Assembly: GCA_029850585.1 (NCBI GenBank)
Contig: JARCRQ010000009.1
Coordinates: forward strand, 1-35,825
Direction of reading: 5' to 3'
From: Sideroxydans sp.
GTDB lineage: Bacteria; Pseudomonadota; Gammaproteobacteria; Burkholderiales; Gallionellaceae
DNA length: 35,825 nt
A program made the position numbers and the translations under genes. The stretch's first letter is position 1; every line of letters starts with the position of its first letter. Under the pieces are notes generated by a model, which worked only from the letters and a program-made list of their open reading frames with translations, searched no databases and was not told the origin of the DNA. Shown here piece after piece: positions 1 through 8,733 of the stretch.

Positions 1-62
1 TCCATGCCCCGTCCTGAAATACGTTTCATACTTGAATCCAAGCTAAATAAGTTTGTTTCGTG

Positions 63-100
63 CAATCAAAAATCCCCGTATCAACGGGGATTTTTGATTG
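63..100 (-). terminator. Strong intrinsic terminator after the C13 peptidase gene
   Basis: A perfect 16-bp inverted repeat (63-78 with 85-100) surrounds a 6-nt loop. Each arm holds CCCCG followed by an A or T tract, so the hairpin ends in a T run on either strand and could stop transcription from both sides. It lies 10 bp beyond the stop codon of the minus-strand peptidase gene and closes that gene run. Bases 1-62 hold no gene that can be defined. Confidence 0.8.
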
Positions 101-110
101 CCTGAGCCGC

Positions 111-2066
111 TTATGACGGGCTACAAATTTCTCTAGGCGGACAAGGCACGGCGGGTTTTACGGTTAATAAATTTAATTTTGCTTCGATGTTTTTTCCGAT
201 ATGAATTTGCGGTGCCGAGCTATCCTTGCCTTCACTTTTTTCGCGTGCCGCAATGCGTTTTTCTGCGTCGCCGAATGCGCTAATAAATGAATCGCCCTGC
301 GCTAAAGACTTCACAAAATACGATTCGCCAAAATAAGTGTATTGAGTGAAGTCGCCGCATCCATACGAGACATGATCGCGGCTGGAGGCAGTCATAATCA
401 AGCTGTTGTCGTCTTTTAGCACATCCAAAAATCCGCCTGAATAACACGCCGACACCACAATCACACGATTTTGAATGCCGCTCTCATCCAACATATCTTT
501 GAGCGTTGCCGCCTTCAAATCGTTTAAGCGCAACGGCCAAAACGACACTGATAAATGCTGATCTTTTGCACCATGCGAGCTCAAATATAAAAACAGTACA
601 TCCCGTTTTTTATCCATCTGCGCCGCGACACCTTGCAACACCTTAGCCAAATTATGTTGATTGGCTAAGGGTGCGTCCTGCACCGTATCCATGCTATTGA
701 TCAACGCGATGGAATGACCTGTGGTGGCGAAACGCTGCTCAAGCAAATTTTTGGCAAAGCGCACTTCGTTGCCAAACACTTGCTCTTCGGCTTGCCCAGC
801 AAAGCCAACAAAATACAGATTGGCTTGGTTCTTTTGCGCAGGCGACAAGGCGGCAAGTTGCTGCGCGACTAATTGCGGCTGACGATAAAAAATCGCTTCC
901 GCATCTAATTCACGCGCCGCTTTGTAAACATCTGCTTGTTCACTAGGTGCATCGTTATAGAAGAAATTTTGATGTGGCACTAAGCCGTAAATCAACAGGG
1001 TGAAAACCGCAAACAAGCTAGTCAAATACAATGCGCTAGGAGCGGGCTGAAAATACAGCCGTTGCACGATTCTAAACACCGCTGCCATCGCCCATAGCGC
1101 GGCTAACAAATAGAGCAACATTGGTATAACGGGATACGCAAATGCGAGCCAGTCTTGGGCGAACCAGGCTAATAAATACAGCACCGAAATCAGCAGCGAG
1201 CTTGCCGTCGTCATCACCAGCAACGCCAATAAACTGGCGCGATTCGCCATGCGACTACTGATTAAAGCGGCGGCTAATACGCTCAACAACAGCGACAGCG
1301 CGTAGTGACTTACGCCATACCAACTAAAGCGTGGCGCGGGCAGTGCCAAATAAAAATCAACTAAGAGCAACCAACTTAAATCGAGTAGCACCAAGTAGCC
1401 GAGCTGACTGCGCGACACCTTGAAATCAGCTAAATTAAACGGGCGGAAAAAAATCACCCGCGCGGCACTGCACAAATTCGCCCACAACGCTCGCACCGAC
1501 AACCCATCTGTAGCAACAGGCAAAGCGGGCAATTCGCGCGCACGATTATCGGGATGCTCTGCCCATAAACGCCGTACCTCTAGCAGCGTGGCAACTTGCA
1601 ATTGCGGTGAAGCAAAACTGCGCGTGGGCACAATTAGCGCGGCATTGCGATGCACATAAAACCAGCAATAATCCTCATTCACATCCAAAGCGATTAACTC
1701 AGACCAAGCATAAAAAATTACCCCGCGCGCACTGCTGCATGAAAAACCCGCAGCGGTTAATTCGAGTAATTCTTCTCCCGCACAACTTTCCAACCAAACT
1801 TTTTTATGCTTAGAGCGCGACCAAATCGTCGCCCAAATTATTGAGCCAAAGAAAGTTACAGCGACCAATAGCTGTATGGCTTGCGTGTAGGGATTCGATT
1901 CTTCATCTTGTGACAAATAACGCCAGCCAAAACCAATCACACCACCCAACAACAAGGCACGCAAAAAGCGCAGCGATGAATTTTTACGCTGCGCGATTAA
2001 GTTTTGTTGTACGCGCTGCGCAGCAATTTCAAGGTCGGTGAGCGTGACTGTGTAAGCGATTTTCAT
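111..2066 (-). CDS. Membrane-anchored C13-family (caspase-like) cysteine peptidase with YcxB-like N-terminus
   Basis: The protein has 651 residues. Residues 1-90 hold two hydrophobic segments (about 35-50 and 62-82), and residues 95-170 resemble the YcxB domain, including the W-S-E-L and late I-V-P-T-R pattern. Four to five more membrane segments fill about 220-365. The C-terminal third (about 410-630) is a peptidase C13 domain: the catalytic dyad is visible as His498 in LYLSSHGA and Cys541 in VSACYSGG. C13 enzymes include legumain and the GPI transamidase subunit; bacterial members are poorly understood. An outward-facing peptidase is inferred from topology. A plausible AAGGA ribosome site precedes the ATG. 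It is last in the minus-strand run and followed by a strong terminator. The substrate is unknown. Confidence 0.85.
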   Translation of the reverse strand: MKIAYTVTLTDLEIAAQRVQQNLIAQRKNSSLRFLRALLLGGVIGFGWRYLSQDEESNPYTQAIQLLVAVTFFGSIIWATIWSRSKHKKVWLESCAGEELLELTAAGFSCSSARGVIFYAWSELIALDVNEDYCWFYVHRNAALIVPTRSFASPQLQVATLLEVRRLWAEHPDNRARELPALPVATDGLSVRALWANLCSAARVIFFRPFNLADFKVSRSQLGYLVLLDLSWLLLVDFYLALPAPRFSWYGVSHYALSLLLSVLAAALISSRMANRASLLALLVMTTASSLLISVLYLLAWFAQDWLAFAYPVIPMLLYLLAALWAMAAVFRIVQRLYFQPAPSALYLTSLFAVFTLLIYGLVPHQNFFYNDAPSEQADVYKAARELDAEAIFYRQPQLVAQQLAALSPAQKNQANLYFVGFAGQAEEQVFGNEVRFAKNLLEQRFATTGHSIALINSMDTVQDAPLANQHNLAKVLQGVAAQMDKKRDVLFLYLSSHGAKDQHLSVSFWPLRLNDLKAATLKDMLDESGIQNRVIVVSACYSGGFLDVLKDDNSLIMTASSRDHVSYGCGDFTQYTYFGESYFVKSLAQGDSFISAFGDAEKRIAAREKSEGKDSSAPQIHIGKNIEAKLNLLTVKPAVPCPPREICSPS

Positions 2067-2134
2067 CTGCGTTCCTTTGTTTCCGTTTTGTATCTCACAG
2101 CCGCCAAATGCTATCGCCCCAGCACCATCTGAAA

Positions 2135-2416
2135 TTACAAAACATCATGCTCTAGCTGTTCGAGATAAATAAAATTGGGGGCTTGCACGCCCGCTTTTTC
2201 CCTAATTTCTACCAGTTCGGCAGATTCAAAAAAACGACGCGCATCTTGTAAGCAAGTCCATGCTGAAAAGTGCACGATGTGATTGGCGGAGGTGTCGTAG
2301 CGCAGTAATTGATAACTGATTTCACCTGCCGCTTTACGCATACTGCGCGCTTGGTCAAAGACTAATTTCCAAGCGGGATAGGATGCAACCTCGTGAATAA
2401 TTAAAACGTATTGCAT
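2135..2416 (-). CDS. Antibiotic biosynthesis monooxygenase (ABM)-fold protein
   Basis: This small protein (93 residues) has the pattern of single-domain dimeric alpha/beta-barrel ABM proteins: an opening beta strand MQYVLIIHEV, the VHFSAWTCLQDARRFFES segment and a C-terminal FIYLEQLE strand. An ATG eight codons further upstream is open, but it would overlap the preceding MAPEG gene by 20 bp. The start at 2416 lies 4 bp after that gene's stop and gives the usual family N-terminus. Many such proteins have no known substrate, so a role in quinone or haem chemistry would be a guess. It follows cupin and MAPEG genes and is probably co-transcribed with them. Confidence 0.75.
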   Translation of the reverse strand: MQYVLIIHEVASYPAWKLVFDQARSMRKAAGEISYQLLRYDTSANHIVHFSAWTCLQDARRFFESAELVEIREKAGVQAPNFIYLEQLEHDVL

Positions 2417-2420
2417 GGTG

Positions 2421-2837
2421 TTACAGCAATCGAATGGCAAAACTCAGCCACAGCAAAAACAATAATACGGTGCTTGCCGCATAAGCCATAAAGCGGTGCA
2501 TAACACGGTTGTAAGTCAGATGTATCAAGCTATGCAGCGCGCGTAACAGCACAAACCCCCACGTCCCCCACACATCAAAACTATTCGCTAATTGCGTCAC
2601 TGCCAGTGCTAAACACAGCACATAAAACAACACTGGTACTTCAAACAGATTTCGGAAATTATCGGCAGCTTGCACGTTTTGCAAGGTTTGCGCCACGTCA
2701 CGCGCGGCGGCTAAGGCTTGAGGTTTAATGCGACGGGCACGCATTTCCGCGATGCGCTCGATATACAAACGTAACCATACCAACAAGGTGAGCAGCACCA
2801 AGGCGGCGCACGGTAACAATATCTGGGCGTGTGTCAT
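2421..2837 (-). CDS. MAPEG family membrane protein
   Basis: The protein has 138 residues and four predicted hydrophobic helices (about 5-25, 65-85, 92-108 and 117-136). Between the first two lies a polar segment containing the N-F-R-N-L-F-E-V-P-V motif typical of MAPEG proteins (membrane-associated eicosanoid and glutathione metabolism family). Bacterial members are mostly uncharacterised; some have glutathione transferase or peroxidase activity. The ATG overlaps the upstream cupin stop as ATGA, and the ABM gene follows after 4 bp, so the three are probably translated from one mRNA. No substrate can be assigned. Confidence 0.8.
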   Translation of the reverse strand: MTHAQILLPCAALVLLTLLVWLRLYIERIAEMRARRIKPQALAAARDVAQTLQNVQAADNFRNLFEVPVLFYVLCLALAVTQLANSFDVWGTWGFVLLRALHSLIHLTYNRVMHRFMAYAASTVLLFLLWLSFAIRLL

Positions 2838-3319
2838 GTTGGATACCTCATGCCAGCTTTATGAAAAAATTGCCATACTCCATCTACCATCTTTGCCTGT
2901 AAATCATCATCTGGGTAGCTCGCCTCATCCCCCGCACTACGGTCGCCCACCTCCAGATACAGTACGGCAGCATCGCTGCGATTGATGAGTTGATGAGCAT
3001 TGCCCGTCCCCGCTTTAAGTCCGGCACACATCCCCGCTGTGAGCAAAGTTTCGCCCGCATCAGTGATGAGTACGGCTTGACCTTGCAACACATAGAGGAA
3101 CTCATCTTGCTGGCTATGCGCATGACGCAACGCCGAACCCGCACCTGGCAACAGCGTAGTCAAATTGACACCAAAATTGCTGAGACCAAACACCTCGCCC
3201 AACGGCTGCTTGAGCCGCCCTTTCATCCGACTGGCAAACGGTTCTGGGTAAGTTGAGGGCTTAGTACGCGGCGCAACGTCGCTGGCAAGTAGCGCAATAG
3301 GCATCATTTTTGGCTTCAT
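2834..3319 (-). CDS. Cupin domain protein
   Basis: This single-domain cupin has 161 residues. The first cupin motif is visible as H66-A-H68 followed by QQDE73, and the second-motif histidine is H109 in GNAHQL, giving a probable three-His/one-Glu metal site. The C-terminal pattern GDRSAGDE and YPDDDL recurs in a conserved but uncharacterised cupin group, sometimes labelled auxin-binding-like or transcription-related. A GTG at 3325 is open, but the ATG at 3319 has GGAG 5 nt upstream and is preferred. It is 38-44 bp downstream of the thioesterase and overlaps the MAPEG start by 4 bp. Enzymatic activity is unknown. Confidence 0.8.
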   Translation of the reverse strand: MKPKMMPIALLASDVAPRTKPSTYPEPFASRMKGRLKQPLGEVFGLSNFGVNLTTLLPGAGSALRHAHSQQDEFLYVLQGQAVLITDAGETLLTAGMCAGLKAGTGNAHQLINRSDAAVLYLEVGDRSAGDEASYPDDDLQAKMVDGVWQFFHKAGMRYPT

Positions 3320-3363
3320 AGACACTCCAACATTCGTTAATTAAGCACGCTATTTAAGTTCGA

Positions 3364-3846
3364 CTAGCGTCCAACGGCTTGCTCGCCGCGCAGTGTCATT
3401 ACCGTGCTGATGACAGTTGCGACAAGCTTATTGTCGTCGCGAAAAATTTCGCAGTTGTAACAAGTAATCGTTCGTCCGCTCTGAATAGGTTTAGCCGTGG
3501 CGCGTAATTTCGACCTCATCACGGGGCGAAAAAAATTGATTTTCAACTCAATGCTGGTGAACGACTCACCTTCATTTATCAACGTCGAATGTGCCGTACC
3601 AATTGCGGCATCTGCCAATTCACACATGAGCCCGCCGTGCACCGTGCCTTGCTGATTGCCGTGTAACTCCGCATCAGCAGGAATTTCTACTGTTGCTGTC
3701 CCCAGTGACACCGCTACAATTTTTATCGCCAGCATTTGTGAAATCGCAGTCGGATACTTCATGTGTGTGGTGTCGAACTCGCTCAAAGTACCTGCGAGTT
3801 GCCGCTGCAAATAATCTAAAACAGACAATTTATTGAGTGTTTTCAC
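3364..3846 (-). CDS. PaaI-type hotdog-fold thioesterase
   Basis: The protein (160 residues) carries the PaaI/4HBT hallmark: a central segment GTVHGGLMCELADAA in which VHGG is followed by the helix containing the catalytic-region acidic residue, then beta strands ending in VATVISTVMTL. Family members hydrolyse acyl-CoA thioesters, often phenylacetyl- or hydroxybenzoyl-type, but the substrate here cannot be read from sequence. The start is GTG, with a GGGGA about 10 nt upstream. The gene lies 25 bp after the flavoprotein gene on the same strand. Confidence 0.8.
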   Translation of the reverse strand: MKTLNKLSVLDYLQRQLAGTLSEFDTTHMKYPTAISQMLAIKIVAVSLGTATVEIPADAELHGNQQGTVHGGLMCELADAAIGTAHSTLINEGESFTSIELKINFFRPVMRSKLRATAKPIQSGRTITCYNCEIFRDDNKLVATVISTVMTLRGEQAVGR

Positions 3847-3871
3847 CGCTGCTATCCCCTAGCAAAAATCC

Positions 3872-5086
3872 TTACACCGCTTGCCCTGCTGCATAGCCAG
3901 AAGCCCATGCCCATTGGAAGTTGTAGCCGCCTAGCCAGCCGGTGACATCGACCACTTCACCGATGAAATACAAGCCGGGTACGTCATTGCATTCCATGGT
4001 TTTTGATGACAGCGCGCGGGTGTCGATGCCGCCACAGGTCACTTCAGCTTTGGCATAACCCATCGTGCCTGATGGCATCACTTGCCAGTCGTGCAGCACG
4101 TCGGCAATCATTTTGCGCTGCTTGTCGTTGTATTGATTGAGCGGCAAATTGGCGACTTGGGTGCGTGCGGTCAACTGCGTGCACCACACGTCGGCGAAGC
4201 TTTTGGCGAACCATTGGGTGAGGAAATTCGCCAGTTGTTTTTTGCTAGTTTTCTGCTCGCTCAACACCTCAAACATATCGGCATCGGGCAGCATATTGAT
4301 ATGCAGCGGCGTGCCGTGTTGCCAGTACGACGAGGCTTGCAAAATGGCGGGACCGCTCAAGCCACGATGCGTGACCAACACGTTTTCACGGAAGGAATGC
4401 TTGCCCGTAGTCACCACAGCATCGAACGACACGCCGGTTAACTCGCTATACGGTTTCCAATCGTCAGGCGCAAAAGTCAGCGGTACTAAGCCCGCACGCA
4501 GCTTGGTAATCGGCACATTAAATTGCTCGGCAACGTGGTAACCATAAGGCGTTGCACCCGTCTTAGGAATCGACAGTCCGCCTGTGGCTATCACCAGCGA
4601 CACCGCTTCAAATTCACCGCGCGAAGTGCTTACATAAAACTTAGCTTTTTTGCCCAACCCCGCTTCGCCGACATACGGCGTGTGCTTAATCGCCTCTATC
4701 TCGCAACTCATAAAACGCTTCACGCCCGCCTCGTCGCATTCACGGCGCAACATGCCGATGATGGCTTCGGATTCGTCATCACAAAATAATTGCCCCAGCG
4801 TTTTTTCGTGGAAAGTAATGCTATGTTTTTGTAGCAACGCGATGAAATCTTGAGGCGTGTAACGGCTTAAAGCGGAGCGACAAAAATTCGGATTATCCGA
4901 AATAAAATTTTCGGGGCGAGTGTTGAGGTTGGTGAAGTTGCAGCGTCCGCCGCCCGAAATACGAATTTTTTCGGCGAGCTTTTTAGCGTGGTCGATTAAC
5001 ACCACCGAACGTCCGCGTTGCCCTGCTTGTAAGGCACACATCATGCCCGCCGCACCCGAACCAATAATAATGACATCTACTTTCAT
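3872..5086 (-). CDS. NAD(P)/FAD-dependent oxidoreductase, BaiN/HI0933 family
   Basis: This flavoprotein has about 404 residues. An N-terminal dinucleotide-binding motif VIIIGSGAAG (residues 5-14) is followed by the ISGGGRCNFTN signature of the HI0933/BaiN family, and a C-terminal FIGEVVDVTGWLGGYNFQWAWASG segment closes the FAD site. Family members include a bile-acid 7-dehydroxylation enzyme in gut bacteria; the proteobacterial role is unknown. An in-frame ATG 75 bp upstream would lie inside the hydrolase gene. The start at 5086 forms an ATGA overlap with that gene's stop, has GGAA upstream, and places the Rossmann motif at the N-terminus as expected. Confidence 0.88.
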   Translation of the reverse strand: MKVDVIIIGSGAAGMMCALQAGQRGRSVVLIDHAKKLAEKIRISGGGRCNFTNLNTRPENFISDNPNFCRSALSRYTPQDFIALLQKHSITFHEKTLGQLFCDDESEAIIGMLRRECDEAGVKRFMSCEIEAIKHTPYVGEAGLGKKAKFYVSTSRGEFEAVSLVIATGGLSIPKTGATPYGYHVAEQFNVPITKLRAGLVPLTFAPDDWKPYSELTGVSFDAVVTTGKHSFRENVLVTHRGLSGPAILQASSYWQHGTPLHINMLPDADMFEVLSEQKTSKKQLANFLTQWFAKSFADVWCTQLTARTQVANLPLNQYNDKQRKMIADVLHDWQVMPSGTMGYAKAEVTCGGIDTRALSSKTMECNDVPGLYFIGEVVDVTGWLGGYNFQWAWASGYAAGQAV

Positions 5087-5964
5087 TTGAAATTTCCATG
5101 CGCTGCTGCGCGTTGTGGTTGCTCGATAAATTTGTTTATTGCATCGCGATATTCCAGCCAACCTACCGCGCCGCTATTGTTATGTCCGCCGCCCTCGATC
5201 AGCGTCAGCGTCTTGGGACTGTTGGCAGCGGCGAACAGTTGTTGCGACATGGCAACGGGGATTTCTTTGTCCCATGTGCCGTGTATCAACAACAGCGGCA
5301 TTGCTAATTGCGGGATTTTTTGCAGCGAGTCAAACCGCTGATTGACCATCCATGCCACAGGCAAAAAACCATAGCGCAACTCGCCCATCGCCTGCATCGA
5401 AGTGAACGTACTCTCGACTATCAGCCCTGCTGCATCGGCGTGCTGCGTGGCTAATTCAATAGCGATTGCGCCGCCTAGCGAGTGTCCGTAAATAAAAATT
5501 TGCTGAGCTTTTAAGCCTCTCGCGACACGCAAATAATTCCACGCCGCAGCCGCATCTTCATAGACTTTTGCTTCACTGGGCGCGCCGCCCGTGCTGTTGC
5601 CATAGCCACGATAATCCGCCAACAACACGTTGTAACCCATGTTGTGCAAGCGTTGCGCGTGACTAGCATTGCTGCTGACATTGCGGTCGTTGCCATGCAA
5701 ATACAGCAATGTGATGTCACTCGTTTGCGCGGCGGGTATCCACCAAGCATGTAATTCACCTTGTTCGGCTGCGCTGCCGACTGGGATTTTAACGGACTCG
5801 AATGCCAAGCCCAGTCGGTCGGGTGTAGTTTGTAATTGTTTAGTGGGATTAAAAATCAGCTCTTTTTGCATCGCCCATAAATAGCCGCACGCGCCCAGAT
5901 AGAGCAACACAATCAACAGTAATACCGTTTTAACGAGTGCGACGGGATGGGTAACTTTTATCAC
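5083..5964 (-). CDS. Alpha/beta hydrolase, membrane-anchored (BEM46/YqkD type)
   Basis: The protein has 293 residues. An N-terminal hydrophobic helix (about 10-31) probably anchors it in the inner membrane. The hydrolase core shows the oxyanion segment LLYLHGNDRN, the nucleophile elbow GHSLGG with Ser162, Asp232 in HGTWDKEIP and His261 in GGGHN. The organisation matches BEM46/YqkD-like hydrolases, whose substrates are largely unknown. An upstream ATG at 5991 is open, but the GTG at 5964 is preferred: it overlaps the dnaQ stop as GTGA and has GGAGG 4 nt upstream. It is coupled to the flavoprotein gene downstream. Confidence 0.85.
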   Translation of the reverse strand: MIKVTHPVALVKTVLLLIVLLYLGACGYLWAMQKELIFNPTKQLQTTPDRLGLAFESVKIPVGSAAEQGELHAWWIPAAQTSDITLLYLHGNDRNVSSNASHAQRLHNMGYNVLLADYRGYGNSTGGAPSEAKVYEDAAAAWNYLRVARGLKAQQIFIYGHSLGGAIAIELATQHADAAGLIVESTFTSMQAMGELRYGFLPVAWMVNQRFDSLQKIPQLAMPLLLIHGTWDKEIPVAMSQQLFAAANSPKTLTLIEGGGHNNSGAVGWLEYRDAINKFIEQPQRAAAHGNFK

Positions 5965-6656
5965 GCCGCCTCCAGCGTTTTCCACAAACACGCGCCTTTA
6001 CTGGCTTTGTCGATGTCGAGTAATTGCAGCGCGTGCGCGGCTAATTCGTCCTCGCTCGGCTGCAACACGCGCACGCTGGCACGCTTTGCATCGGTATTAA
6101 AAACCGCTGGCACGCGTGCCACAGGCGCGTCATCGCCAATCAAACTATGCTGACCGCGCGTCATTGCAAAATACACTTCGGCTAACAGCTCGGTATCGAG
6201 CAAAGCCCCGTGCAGCGAGCGATGCGTGTTGTCGATTTCGTAGCGACCGCACAGCGCGTCTAAACTGTTTTTCTTACCTGGGTGCATTTCACGCGCAATT
6301 TTCAGTGTGTCCATCACCTCATTGTTTAAGGCGGGCAAGCCGAGTAGTTTTAATTCGTGATTGATAAAGCCCATATCAAATGGCGCGTTATGAATAATCA
6401 ATTCTGCACCTGAGACAAACTCTAAAAAGCTCGCCGCAATGTCGGCAAATTTTGCCCGTCCACGCAGCATGTCCCAAGTAAAACCGTGGATGCGCGCCGC
6501 GCCTTCATCGACCTCGCGCTCAGGGTCTAGGTAGTGATGAAAGTGTCGCTGCGTGACTTGCCGACCGTGTAATTCAATCGCAGCAATTTCAATAATGCGA
6601 TGCCCTTGTTCTGGGTATAGCCCTGTCGTTTCAGTATCTAAAACAATTTTACGCAT
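5961..6656 (-). CDS. dnaQ: DNA polymerase III epsilon subunit (3'-5' proofreading exonuclease)
   Basis: The protein has 231 residues, close to E. coli epsilon. Exonuclease motif I is LDTETTGL (Asp7, Glu9), motif II includes Asp94 in HNAPFDMGF, and motif III has His149 and Asp154 in HGALLDTE. A segment GQHSLIG at about 168-174 sits where E. coli epsilon has its beta-clamp-binding motif and probably serves that role. The C-terminal tail would bind the alpha subunit. It removes misincorporated nucleotides during replication. The ATG overlaps the end of rnhA by 8 bp; an rnhA-dnaQ neighbourhood is widespread in proteobacteria. Confidence 0.95.
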   Translation of the reverse strand: MRKIVLDTETTGLYPEQGHRIIEIAAIELHGRQVTQRHFHHYLDPEREVDEGAARIHGFTWDMLRGRAKFADIAASFLEFVSGAELIIHNAPFDMGFINHELKLLGLPALNNEVMDTLKIAREMHPGKKNSLDALCGRYEIDNTHRSLHGALLDTELLAEVYFAMTRGQHSLIGDDAPVARVPAVFNTDAKRASVRVLQPSEDELAAHALQLLDIDKASKGACLWKTLEAA

Positions 6657-7143
6657 CGACTACTCCTACTAAATTTTTGCTCGTTGCCAGACCGCTCTGC
6701 TGCGCCAAAATCATCTCTACACCACGGTTCGCTAACGCATCAGCGCGCTCGTTGCCTTCATGTCCCGCGTGACCCTTGACCCAAATCCATTCGATGTCGT
6801 GCTGCGTCACCGCAGCATCCAATCTGCGCCACAAATCATCATTCTTAACCGGCTTTTTATCGGCGGTTTGCCAACCGCGTTTTTTCCAGTTGGCTAGCCA
6901 CTCGGTGATGCCTTGTAAAACATATTTTGAATCGGTATGCAGACGCACTTGGCAGGGGCGCGTCAGAGCTTCCAACGCACTAATCGCGCCCATTAACTCC
7001 ATACGATTATTGGTCGTCACCAATTCGCCGCCGCACAGCTCGCGCTCTTGACCTTTGTTACGCAACAACGCGCCCCAGCCGCCCACCCCAGGGTTGCCCT
7101 TACATGCGCCGTCGCTAAAAACATCCACTACCGCTTTATTCAT
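6649..7143 (-). CDS. rnhA: Ribonuclease HI
   Basis: This is a type 1 RNase H of 164 residues, slightly longer than E. coli RnhA at its C-terminus. The four catalytic acidic residues are all visible: Asp11 in [12 protein letters not shown], Glu49 in NNRMELMG, Asp71 in LHTDSKYV and Asp135 in [10 protein letters not shown]; the conserved WVKGHAGH loop supplies the active-site histidine region. The basic handle [16 protein letters not shown] is also present. It degrades RNA in RNA-DNA hybrids. It overlaps the upstream methyltransferase and the downstream dnaQ by 8 bp each, so the three are likely translationally coupled. Confidence 0.96.
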   Translation of the reverse strand: MNKAVVDVFSDGACKGNPGVGGWGALLRNKGQERELCGGELVTTNNRMELMGAISALEALTRPCQVRLHTDSKYVLQGITEWLANWKKRGWQTADKKPVKNDDLWRRLDAAVTQHDIEWIWVKGHAGHEGNERADALANRGVEMILAQQSGLATSKNLVGVVDA

Positions 7144-7879
7144 TACCGTTCTCTTTATGCGTTTTATTCAATTTCGGCGTGGCAGGCACAAACCTGCGTA
7201 AGCCTTTTTTATTCCATTGCGGCTGAATTAAACGCATCCCCGGCACGCGTTTAATCGCATGTAAAAAATACACCCCGCCGCTGACCGTACGCCAGCGTTC
7301 GCCCGCTGTATCCATAAACTGACAACGCGCTAGGGTGCGACTCAAACTAAACGGCGGCGCGTGCACTGCATATCGCCCACTCACCAGCACAAACCCCAAC
7401 AACGCCAACCAATCTTTTAGACGACGCTGCGCAATAAATTCGCCTGTCCACGGATAGTTTTGCCGAGCTCCCAAGGCGCGCCGCACCCCCCATAAACTAT
7501 AAGGATTAAAGCCGCTAATCAGCACACTGCCCTCGGCGATTAACACCCGCTCCACCTCACGCAAAATCTGATGCGGCTGCGCGGCAAATTCCAACACATG
7601 CGGCAAAATCACTAAATCAATACTCTCACTTGCCAAGGGCAATTCATCGGCGCATAAGCGCAACGTCGCCGCACTTTCATCTCCCGCCCGCGTGCGTAAT
7701 GGCATACGACTGGCGCGCAAAAAATCTTGCCCACACCAGCCTACTTGCAGCGCGTTAAAACCAAAAATATCACTGACCGTGCGGTCGAAATAATCCTGTT
7801 CGCGGCTCAACACAGCGCGACCTTGCGCAGTGTTTAACCAGTCGCTCAAATTTAGCGCAGTTACTTTACAATCAGGCAT
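7136..7879 (-). CDS. Class I SAM-dependent methyltransferase (methyltransferase type 11)
   Basis: The protein has 247 residues. After an N-terminal segment typical of this group ([19 protein letters not shown]), the core shows motifs of a type 11 methyltransferase: an acidic-to-hydrophobic pattern at [11 protein letters not shown] (about 135-145) and [14 protein letters not shown] (about 166-180). The glycine-rich motif I is weak, as in this conserved gloB-linked family. An upstream ATG at 7972 would run into gloB; the ATG at 7879 has GGGGAG 8 nt upstream and the expected N-terminus. The methyl acceptor is unknown. The gene is divergent from gloB across about 24 bp. Confidence 0.8.
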   Translation of the reverse strand: MPDCKVTALNLSDWLNTAQGRAVLSREQDYFDRTVSDIFGFNALQVGWCGQDFLRASRMPLRTRAGDESAATLRLCADELPLASESIDLVILPHVLEFAAQPHQILREVERVLIAEGSVLISGFNPYSLWGVRRALGARQNYPWTGEFIAQRRLKDWLALLGFVLVSGRYAVHAPPFSLSRTLARCQFMDTAGERWRTVSGGVYFLHAIKRVPGMRLIQPQWNKKGLRRFVPATPKLNKTHKENGNE

Positions 7880-7903
7880 CCGACTCACTCCCCAGTCACC
7901 AAC

Positions 7904-8665
7904 GTGTTCAAAATAACTGCGATTCCCGCCTTCAGCGACAACTACATTTGGGCGATACACAATCAGCACCACGCCATCGTGGTCGATCCTGGCGATGCGA
8001 CACCGGTACTGGATTTTTTAGCGCGGGAACAACTAACATTGACTGCGATTTTATGTACACATCGCCACGCTGATCACATTGGTGGCATCGCAAAATTGCG
8101 CGGATTATATAACGCCCCCGTGTATGGTCGGCGGCATCTTGGCAATCCCCACATCACAAATGATTTACGTGCGGGCGACACGCTAAAGTTAGCTGAATTT
8201 GGGCTGGCTTTAAGCATCTTAGAAATCCCTGGACACCTAGACGACCACTTAGCTTTTTATAACGATGAAATGTTATTTTGCGGCGATGTGTTGTTCGGTG
8301 CGGGTTGCGGGCGTAACAAAGAAGGCACACTGGCGCAGCTGCATAATTCGCTGCAACGCTTGAGCCAATTACCCGCCCAGACCCAAGTCTATTGCGCTCA
8401 CGAATACACCGCCGCCAACCTACGCTTCGCCGCCGCGTGCGAACCCAACAACGCAGACATTCAACAGCGCATCCTCACCACGCAACAGCTGCGTGCCGCT
8501 TACCTCCCCAGCTTGCCCAGCACTATCGCCTTAGAGCTTGCCACCAATCCATTTTTACGTTGCGCGCAAACTGAACTCATCCAAACCTTACAACAGCAAG
8601 GTTTAAGCGACACCTCGCCGCTGGCGGTGTTCACAGCCTTGCGTGAATGGCGCAATGTTTTTTAA
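7904..8665 (+). CDS. gloB: Hydroxyacylglutathione hydrolase (glyoxalase II)
   Basis: This enzyme (253 residues) hydrolyses S-D-lactoylglutathione in methylglyoxal detoxification. It has the metallo-beta-lactamase fold with the dinuclear metal site visible: THRHADH (His53, His55, Asp57, His58), His111 in IPGHLDDH, Asp128 in LFCGDVLF and His166 in YCAHEYT. The usual PGHTxGH motif reads PGHLDDH, a mild variant that keeps both histidines. The GTG start at 7904 gives the family N-terminus ITAIPAFSDNYIW; no clear ribosome site precedes it. It is divergent from the methyltransferase gene, an arrangement common in betaproteobacteria. Confidence 0.95.
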   Translation: MFKITAIPAFSDNYIWAIHNQHHAIVVDPGDATPVLDFLAREQLTLTAILCTHRHADHIGGIAKLRGLYNAPVYGRRHLGNPHITNDLRAGDTLKLAEFGLALSILEIPGHLDDHLAFYNDEMLFCGDVLFGAGCGRNKEGTLAQLHNSLQRLSQLPAQTQVYCAHEYTAANLRFAAACEPNNADIQQRILTTQQLRAAYLPSLPSTIALELATNPFLRCAQTELIQTLQQQGLSDTSPLAVFTALREWRNVF

Positions 8666-8733
8666 GGTAATACGCTTACGTCGCGCGACACGCATGCGCG
8701 TCGCCAAACTCAATTTTTGCTAAGGAATATCCC

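Noticed and set aside
1-62. Possible gene end (plus strand, TAA at 44-46) or gene start (minus-strand ATG at 29)
   Set aside because: Too little sequence to choose a frame, no ribosome site for the minus-strand start, and no recognisable protein tail.
4082-4541. Plus-strand frames of 119 and 134 codons inside the flavoprotein gene
   Set aside because: They are antisense to conserved flavoprotein coding sequence and show no recognisable family.
8680-8706. GC-rich imperfect palindrome between gloB and the SDR gene
   Set aside because: The symmetry is broken by mismatches and almost no loop remains; it is not convincing as a terminator or operator.
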